From positions 1-10,110 of the forward strand of contig JAFSTL010000026.1 of assembly GCA_017450545.1 (NCBI GenBank): a DNA stretch of 10,110 bases, given 5' to 3'. The translations under genes and the position numbers were made by a program. Positions 5,511 through 10,110 of this stretch are shown here, one piece after another. The DNA is from Alphaproteobacteria bacterium. GTDB taxonomy: Bacteria; Pseudomonadota; Alphaproteobacteria; RUG11792. The notes beneath the pieces are model-generated. The model made no database searches. It was not told where the DNA came from and was given only the letters and a program-made list of their open reading frames with translations. Position 1 is the stretch's first letter. Every line of letters begins with the position of its first letter.

Positions 5511-7362
5511 TTATTTGTTTTCAATGGTTATGTAGACATCCTCTGGACATCCCGGGAATATTTTATTCTCATCATCTTCATTTCCTTCAACGTCGTCATC
5601 ATTCAGTAATACATCTGTATACACATCGCGTTTCTCATACCCATAGCCGTCTTTAGTGTTTGTGTTCTTTAAATGTACCTCCTTAAGGTTTTTACAATCA
5701 GCTATCATACTGGATACATTCGTGTGATCAGCTGTGCTATGCTCAAAATCTATCGTTACTTTTTCCAGTTGCTCATTGTTGTTTATCATTCTTTGTAAGT
5801 CGTATAAAGAGTATCCATTCATGGTAAGGTTGATATTTTTTAGTCCGCAGTTTCGTGCTATCATCCCCGCACATGTTGTTTTGCCATTAGTGTTTGTTAG
5901 TGTTAGATTTACTTCTTGCAAGTTTTCGTTTTCTTCAATCAGCTCGGGCATTTCTCTAACTTCTGAGTTCCAACCTATTGCCATTGCCAAGTCTATGGTT
6001 GTAATCGATTTACTGTCATTTATCAAGGATTTACATTTCTTATCTGTTTCAATATATGTACCCTCTTTCATCTTTAGTCCTATATCGAGATATTCTTGAC
6101 ATTTATTGTTGTTTTCGTATGACGGCAGAGATATATCATTTAGACACTCATCGCCTAATATTAGCCTGTGTTTGTATCCATCCGTATTTGTGGTGCAGAA
6201 TATAAGATTTATCTTTTTTGTCGGAGTTATATATGATTTTTTAGTGTATAGTTCATCTACCAATATCCAATTTAAGTGATCGTCGCTCGTTTTATCGAAT
6301 TCATCTCTTTTTTCATACCATGATGCGATTAGCCCCTCTGTAATCATGGTTTTCCCTGGAGACACATCGATAGAGCTTTCTTCCCCAGACTCTTCTTCTC
6401 GATACAGACTTTCCATTTTCTCTGATGAAAACACATCTTTAGGATATTTGTATTCTTGCACCTTAGCCTTATATTTAATGTTCATGTAATCATCTAAGTC
6501 ACAGTTATACATCGCCTTTGCACCATATACCACAGCATCTGCGACTTTTCCGCCTTTTACGATTATCCGCATGTCAGATTTTCCAGATTCTGCCTTTTCG
6601 TCTGAGTTGTTAAAGGCATAACTCTTGTTATACAGGTCGTTAGAATCTATTTCTATATCCGCAAATCCCTTCTTGTCGTAATCTGCGCAAACTGTTGTCC
6701 CTTCTTCCCATATGTTGTTAAACTGCTTGCTCATCATGTATTTGATTATGCTTAGCGCTGTGTCGTACTCCATAATATCGTTGTATGCCCACCTTATTTT
6801 ATCTTTGTAATCCGTTCCACATTCAACTTGTAATCTCACACCTTCTGTGCCGTTGTCGATATACTCTTTGAGGAACTTTTCCCTAATATTGGCAACGGTC
6901 ATTTTCTCATCGCCTTTTCCTCCGTCTTGCTGTTTCTTATTTTTTTTCAAAGAATAAACGTATTGCACTAGATTATACAACACAACAGCATTCCAGTTTT
7001 CGGCAGTATAACTTTCGTAGTTTTTGTTATCAAACGTAACAACACCATCTTTTACCTTATCTTTTGCGAATTCATTTCTTTTTAAAACACAATCGGCGAT
7101 TGCATTCGAAATAACGTTGTATATTGATTCTTTGTACAAGTCTTCTTTTATCCAACTCGCACATTTTTCTTGATTTAACTTATATGCAACATTCGATTTA
7201 AACTCCAAACACAACGTGAAATGGTGCAAATCTTCTTTCGTCTTTAACTCTGTTCCTATTAAGTCTGCATAACAACAGGAAGTAACCAGAGGTAGAGCTA
7301 TAATACTGCTAAAATATAGCTCCCCCCCCCGAATACTTAGTTTTACTTAAACTGAACTTCAT
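5511..7362 (-). CDS. Exported LRR-like protein, probably phase-variable; frame broken by a G9 tract as sequenced
   Basis: I do not recognise a named family. The ATG at 7362 has an AAAGGA ribosome site eight bases upstream and a good promoter. Its frame meets nine Gs (7330-7322) after ten codons, and with nine Gs it stops after 17 codons (TAG). With one G fewer (or two more) it joins the long frame to the TAA at 5511, giving 616 residues. The restored N-terminus is basic (MKFSLSKTK), then hydrophobic (LYFSSIIALPLV) with a lipobox-like LVTSC at 25-29; a signal peptidase I site at CYA|D is the alternative. Residues 69-133 are the block shared with the gene at 2-937. The middle has no domain I can name. 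Residues about 450-565 carry LRR-like repeats, followed by an acidic tail (LLNDDDVEGNEDDENK). The long frame alone could start only at a TTG (7229), without a signal peptide, so the 7362 start is preferred. Likely a surface or periplasmic protein (inference). Confidence 0.8.
5667..6014 (-). repeat. Degenerate 25-27-residue LRR-like protein repeats
   Basis: Four full units and one partial unit follow each other in the exported protein, beginning SKSITTIDL, ENENLQEVNL, NCGLKNINL, NEQLEKVTI and CKNLKEVHL. Their lengths are 27, 27, 25, 27 and a partial ten. Each starts with the pattern (N/C)xxLxx(V/I)x(L/I), and three of the full units have a Met-Ile near their ends (MIA, MIN, MIA). This resembles BspA-type leucine-rich repeats, which usually bind proteins or host surfaces. 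The assignment is by eye. Confidence 0.6.
7322..7330 (-). repeat. Homopolymeric G9 tract (C9 on the plus strand) inside a signal-peptide coding region
   Basis: Nine Gs on the coding strand lie at codons 11-14 of the exported LRR-like gene. Of the three possible frames, only 8, 11 and similar lengths give the full protein. Nine Gs end at TAG after MKFSLSKTKYSGGGAIF. Ten Gs also end early, after 21 codons. Such a long G run is unexpected in sequence this AT-rich and is the typical substrate of slipped-strand mispairing. A sequencing or assembly miscount is the main alternative. Confidence 0.8.
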
Positions 7363-7370
7363 TTTTCTTT

Positions 7371-7376
7371 TCCTTT
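7371..7376 (-). promoter_or_regulatory. Ribosome binding site that sets the start at 7362
   Basis: AAAGGA on the minus strand stands eight bases before the ATG at 7362. The TTG at 7229 has no comparable site, so this supports translation starting upstream of the G tract. Confidence 0.65.
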
Positions 7377-7408
7377 CAAAATAAGGCTTCAAACCTTCTC
7401 CTATTTTC

Positions 7409-7437
7409 ATAATACTACACATTTGGGATTGAGGCAA
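7409..7437 (-). promoter_or_regulatory. Sigma-70 promoter of the phase-variable LRR-like gene
   Basis: On the minus strand there is a -35 TTGCCT (7437-7432, four of six), a 17-base spacer and a -10 TATTAT (7414-7409, five of six). Transcription would start near 7402, about 40 bases before the ATG at 7362. This places the ATG, the G tract and the long frame in one transcript. Confidence 0.65.
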
Positions 7438-7505
7438 TTCGTTGTGCATGTTCACCACAAAATAATGCCAGCGTAAAAGATGAAATGATCATTAAAATGA
7501 AGTAA

Positions 7506-7511
7506 GATAAT
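7506..7511 (+). promoter_or_regulatory. Candidate -10 box of potAB
   Basis: GATAAT (five of six) lies immediately before TCACGTA, the same arrangement as the -10 box of dnaE (TACAAT directly joined to TCACGTA). No convincing -35 box is present 16-18 bases upstream. A ten-base palindrome AATGATCATT (7484-7493) occupies the spacer and -35 area and could be an operator. If correct, the leader to the ATG at 7590 is about 70 bases. Confidence 0.35.
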
Positions 7512-7520
7512 CACGTAGGT
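7511..7520 (+). promoter_or_regulatory. TCACGTANGT motif, copy 3 (potA leader)
   Basis: TCACGTAGGT starts at the last base of the candidate potA -10 box, in the same place and orientation as copy 1 at dnaE. Confidence 0.35.
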
Positions 7521-7589
7521 TGTGTTGTTGATTGTGCAGTGGCTTTATCTACTCAGGCGTTAAAAAGAAACATGGAGGTTTGGCAAGAT

Positions 7590-8684
7590 ATGAACGCCGA
7601 GCCATACATCCAAATTGAGGGGATAACGAAGTCCTATGACGAAGTGACGCCAATAAAAGATGTTTCTCTTTCTGTTTACAAGGGGGAGTTTTTCTCGCTT
7701 TTAGGGCGCTCTGGATGCGGCAAAACGACGTTGCTACGTGTCTTGGCCGGTTTTGAGGAGGTGACTTCTGGCAGAATTTTGATTGATGGAATTGATATAA
7801 CGAACTTACCAGCGTATAAACGTCCAGTAAATATGATGTTTCAGTCATATGCTTTATTTCCACATATGACTGTATATCAAAATATAGCGTTTGGACTAAA
7901 ACAAGATGGGCTCGGGAAAAGCGCGATTGATGACAGAGTTAAAGAAATGCTGAGTTTGGTGCAATTGGATGGTTTCGGAGACAGAAAACCTGACCAACTA
8001 TCCGGAGGACAACGTCAGAGAGTGGCATTAGCCAGAACTTTGGCAAAGAGACCGAAACTAATACTATTGGATGAACCGTTAACTGCTCTTGATAAGCGCC
8101 TTAGGGAAGAAACACAGTTTGAATTAGTAAACATTCAAGAAAAAGTTGGTATAACCTTTATTCTTGTTACTCATGATCAAGAAGAAGCAATGACGATGTC
8201 GACCAGAATGGCAGTTATGGAAGATGGAAAAATTCGTCAAGTTGGCGTGCCCCATGACGTGTATGAGTTTCCGAATTCTCGGTATGTAGCAGAATTTATT
8301 GGCAGCATAAATCTTTTTGATGGAATAACAGTTGAGCAGGGAACAGATTATGTTTTAATAGAAACACCAGAAATTGAGTGTCGATGTCATGCAACCCACA
8401 CCGGAACATTGCCACTTGGTTCAAATGTCACGTTGGCAATAAGACCGGAGAAAATCATGATTTCGTCAACAAGACCTGAACAAGCATATAATTGGACAAA
8501 AGGAATTGTGCAAGAAATCGCGTATCTTGGTGATGTTTCTATTTATTACGTAAAGCTGGATTCTGGTAAAATGGTTCTGGCGACTTTGCCTAACTTGCTA
8601 AGACTTACTGATAGAAGTTTTCAGTGGGAAGATACGGTGTACCTTTTTTGGCGATCAGAGAATAGTTTGGTATTAACAGCATGA
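7590..8684 (+). CDS. potA: Spermidine/putrescine-type ABC transporter ATP-binding protein
   Basis: This is the ATPase that powers polyamine uptake with the PotB/PotC permease pair. From the ATG at 7590 it has 364 residues (E. coli PotA 378). Seen in order: Walker A GRSGCGKTT (39-47), Q-loop FQSYALFP (Q85), signature LSGGQRQRVALAR (137-149), Walker B LILLDEP (157-163), D-loop TALD, and H-loop THDQEEA (H195). A C-terminal TOBE-type domain includes LAIRPEKIMIS. I chose 7590 because GGAGG (7574-7578) lies 11 bases upstream and the domain starts just after it. An ATG at 7572 and a GTG at 7539 are in frame and possible. Closely related Fe3+/sulfate-type importer ATPases share these motifs, but the partner permease also looks PotB/PotH-like. 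It overlaps potB by four bases (ATGA), so the two are coupled. Confidence 0.93.
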   Translation: MNAEPYIQIEGITKSYDEVTPIKDVSLSVYKGEFFSLLGRSGCGKTTLLRVLAGFEEVTSGRILIDGIDITNLPAYKRPVNMMFQSYALFPHMTVYQNIAFGLKQDGLGKSAIDDRVKEMLSLVQLDGFGDRKPDQLSGGQRQRVALARTLAKRPKLILLDEPLTALDKRLREETQFELVNIQEKVGITFILVTHDQEEAMTMSTRMAVMEDGKIRQVGVPHDVYEFPNSRYVAEFIGSINLFDGITVEQGTDYVLIETPEIECRCHATHTGTLPLGSNVTLAIRPEKIMISSTRPEQAYNWTKGIVQEIAYLGDVSIYYVKLDSGKMVLATLPNLLRLTDRSFQWEDTVYLFWRSENSLVLTA

Positions 8685-9613
8685 AATTGAAAACGTTAAG
8701 TTCTATTTTTCTTGGAAGTAAAAAGAAGCTGGTTGAACTGGCGCAACATAACAACTCTAAATTTTGGTTAGAAATTGTCCCGCTTTTGTGGATAATTACA
8801 TTTTTCATACTTCCATTATTAACCGTTTTTAAAATTAGCTTTGCTGAATCTGTTTTTGGTATACCTCCATTCACAGAAATTTTCACGGTGATGAAAAATT
8901 ATATGTTTGAAATAAAATTAAGTCTAAAAAATTATATCACGATGTTTCGTGACCCCTATTACGTTACTGCTTTTATAAATTCACTATATCTTTCTGTAGT
9001 TTCAACAATTTTGTGTTTTCTTATCGGTTTTCCAATGGCGTATGGCATTCACAGAGTGAGAGACAGGCTAAAAACAATTTTTTTGCTCTTGGTTTCATTA
9101 TCATTCTGGACATCATTCCTTATTAGAATATATTCCTGGATGAGTTTATTAAGTGTGAACGGAATGATAAATACAGCTCTAATAAAATTGGGAATAATCT
9201 CTTCTCCAATCCAATTTATTGGAACTTATTTTGCTGTTGCCTTGGGATTGGTCTTTTGTTATTTACCCTTTATGATATTTCCAATATATGCTGTTCTAGA
9301 AAAGGTAGACAAATCGTATATAGAATCAGCATACGATTTAGGCTGTCGACCTACAAAAACATTCTGGAGAATAACTGTGCCATTAGCAAAATCTGGGATA
9401 ATATCTGGATCTGTACTTGTATTTTCGGCAACAATCGGCGAATTCGTTGTTCCAGAATTGATGGGGGGTGCAGATTCCATAACGTTCGGACGAGTTCTTT
9501 GGAACGAATTTTTCACCAACCTCGATTGGTCTATGTCCTGTGCCCTATCGATTGGAATGATGCTTATCATAACCATTCCCATATTTATGGTTAGAAAAAG
9601 CGAAATAATTTAA
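8681..9613 (+). CDS. potB: Spermidine/putrescine-type ABC transporter permease
   Basis: This inner-membrane permease has 310 residues, within the PotB/PotH range (275-317). Six membrane segments are visible: about 31-54 (LLWIITFFILPLL), 95-120 (LYLSVVSTILCFLIGF), 127-150 (FLLLVSLSFWTSFL), 176-205 (YFAVALGLVFCYLPFMIF), 235-256 and 282-305 (IGMMLIITIPIFMV). The EAA loop that docks on the ATPase reads ESAYDLGCRPTKTFWRITVPL, followed by SGIISG. An LMGG motif follows segment 5, as in PotB. It starts inside the potA stop (ATGA). No potC or potD follows: only 90 bases separate its stop from the opposing tRNA gene, and I see no open frame or clear terminator there. The missing permease and the binding protein must come from elsewhere, or the importer is incomplete. 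Confidence 0.93.
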   Translation: MKLKTLSSIFLGSKKKLVELAQHNNSKFWLEIVPLLWIITFFILPLLTVFKISFAESVFGIPPFTEIFTVMKNYMFEIKLSLKNYITMFRDPYYVTAFINSLYLSVVSTILCFLIGFPMAYGIHRVRDRLKTIFLLLVSLSFWTSFLIRIYSWMSLLSVNGMINTALIKLGIISSPIQFIGTYFAVALGLVFCYLPFMIFPIYAVLEKVDKSYIESAYDLGCRPTKTFWRITVPLAKSGIISGSVLVFSATIGEFVVPELMGGADSITFGRVLWNEFFTNLDWSMSCALSIGMMLIITIPIFMVRKSEII

Positions 9614-9703
9614 TCCATATGCGTATAAACATTAACTCGCTCTAGATTACCTTCTCTCCCGCAGGCTGACAACATAAGAACCAAAATTAACAAAACGACA
9701 AAA

Positions 9704-9778
9704 TGGTGGGCGATGACGGATTCGAACCGCCGACCCCCTCGGTGTAAACGAGATGCTCTACCACTGAGCCAATCGCCC
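9704..9778 (-). tRNA. tRNA-Val(UAC), CCA encoded
   Basis: The minus strand folds into a full cloverleaf of 75 bases. The acceptor stem is GGGCGAT/ATCGCCC with a discriminator A and encoded CCA. The D-stem is GCTC/GAGC with GG in the loop. The anticodon stem is TCTCG/CGAGG (one G-U) with loop TTTACAC, giving anticodon TAC (valine GUA/GUG). The T-arm is GGCGG-TTCGAAT-CCGTC with one G-U. It lies ten bases after the HU gene on the same strand and is probably processed from the same transcript, an order often seen in Alphaproteobacteria. Confidence 0.97.
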
Positions 9779-9788
9779 ATGATACCCA

Positions 9789-10073
9789 CTATTTAGAGCC
9801 TTTTGTCACTGCATCCTTAAGATTTTTTCCAGGTTTAAATTTAGGAGAATTCCTCTCAGGAACTTTGACTTTCTCTCCAGTTTGCAAATTTCGTCCCTCA
9901 GTCGCATTTCTATGCACAACACAGAAACTGCCAAAACCAAGCAGTCGCACCTCTTCTCCTTTCGCAAGTACAGAGGTAACAACTTCCGTGAAAGCCGAAA
10001 CAACCTTATCTACGTCATTTCTCTTAACTCCGGAAACGCTCGCAATGCTATCAACAAGCTCAACTCTATTCAT
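9789..10073 (-). CDS. hup: HU-family DNA-binding protein
   Basis: This 94-residue nucleoid protein (usual length about 90) dimerises and bends DNA. The canonical N-terminus MNRVELVDSIA fixes the start at 10073; an in-frame ATG at 10109 would add 12 residues of unrelated sequence. The helical body is followed by LLGFGSF (44-50), the arm region RNATEGRNLQTGE (55-67), and the C-terminal SPKFKPGKNLKDAV. One residue is odd: position 63, at the tip of the arm in RNPxTG, is leucine (codon TTG, 9887-9885) instead of the proline that wedges between base pairs. In related genomes lon often lies just upstream; here that would be beyond the right edge and cannot be checked. tRNA-Val follows after ten bases. 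Confidence 0.95.
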   Translation of the reverse strand: MNRVELVDSIASVSGVKRNDVDKVVSAFTEVVTSVLAKGEEVRLLGFGSFCVVHRNATEGRNLQTGEKVKVPERNSPKFKPGKNLKDAVTKGSK

Positions 10074-10110
10074 AAAACAGCCACTAAAACCAGCTCCTTC
10101 AGTCTTCATG

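Noticed and set aside
5734..6099. Plus-strand open frame opposite the LRR-like repeats
   Set aside because: It is a hydrophobic shadow of the repeats with no start signals; the minus-strand frame shows the periodic LRR pattern.
5511..7229. Taking the long minus-strand frame alone, from the TTG at 7229, as the complete gene
   Set aside because: It has no ribosome site and no signal peptide. The in-frame sequence upstream stays open through the G tract and encodes a clear signal peptide, and a promoter, ribosome site and ATG stand just beyond it.
10074..10110. Tail of a lon gene overlapping the HU start by ATGA
   Set aside because: The frame ending at that TGA has another TGA at 10108-10106, so only eleven codons are open and no Lon-like sequence is visible.
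1..10110. CRISPR array, insertion sequence, transposase, toxin-antitoxin pair or phage genes
   Set aside because: No regularly spaced repeats, terminal inverted repeats with a transposase, or recognisable genes of these classes were seen on either strand.

Overview
The window reads as a moderately AT-rich alphaproteobacterial chromosome, most likely from a host-associated or endosymbiotic lineage (Rickettsiales or Holosporales type; the order is inferred, not shown). Three things point to Alphaproteobacteria. There is a GapR/UPF0335 (DUF2312) gene. A valine tRNA lies directly behind an HU gene, an order common in this class. DnaE has an alphaproteobacterial-looking N-terminus.

Layout, left to right. 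Positions 1-937 hold the 3' part of an unrecognised gene whose 5' end lies outside the window. Positions 938-1003 are a short leader with an extended -10 promoter and a strong hairpin, followed by dnaE (replicative polymerase alpha subunit, complete) and gapR (nucleoid protein). Convergent to these is a small exported MlaC-like protein gene (4754-5371, minus strand) with its own good promoter. Further right, also on the minus strand, is a large gene (5511-7362) for an exported, LRR-like protein. Its N-terminal domain is paralogous to the gene at the left edge. Positions 7363-7589 are a divergent control region. Then come potA and potB (polyamine-type ABC importer ATPase and permease), overlapping by four bases, with no potC or potD behind them. 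The window ends with tRNA-Val(UAC) and an HU gene on the minus strand.

The most interesting item is the 5511-7362 gene. A run of nine Gs (coding strand, 7330-7322) sits inside codons 11-14, between a well-placed promoter, RBS and ATG and the rest of the reading frame. With nine Gs the frame stops after 17 codons. With eight (or eleven) Gs it reads through a lipoprotein-like signal peptide into the whole 616-residue protein. This is the classic architecture of a phase-variable surface antigen, here in the OFF state as sequenced. The left-edge paralog shares about 38 of 65 residues in a conserved block, so this looks like a lineage-specific, multi-copy family of exported proteins with differing C-termini, inserted among housekeeping genes.

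Other observations are a ten-base motif (TCACGTANGT) that I found only three times, each time in a promoter region; an HU protein whose DNA-intercalating proline 63 is leucine; and a pot operon cut short after potB.
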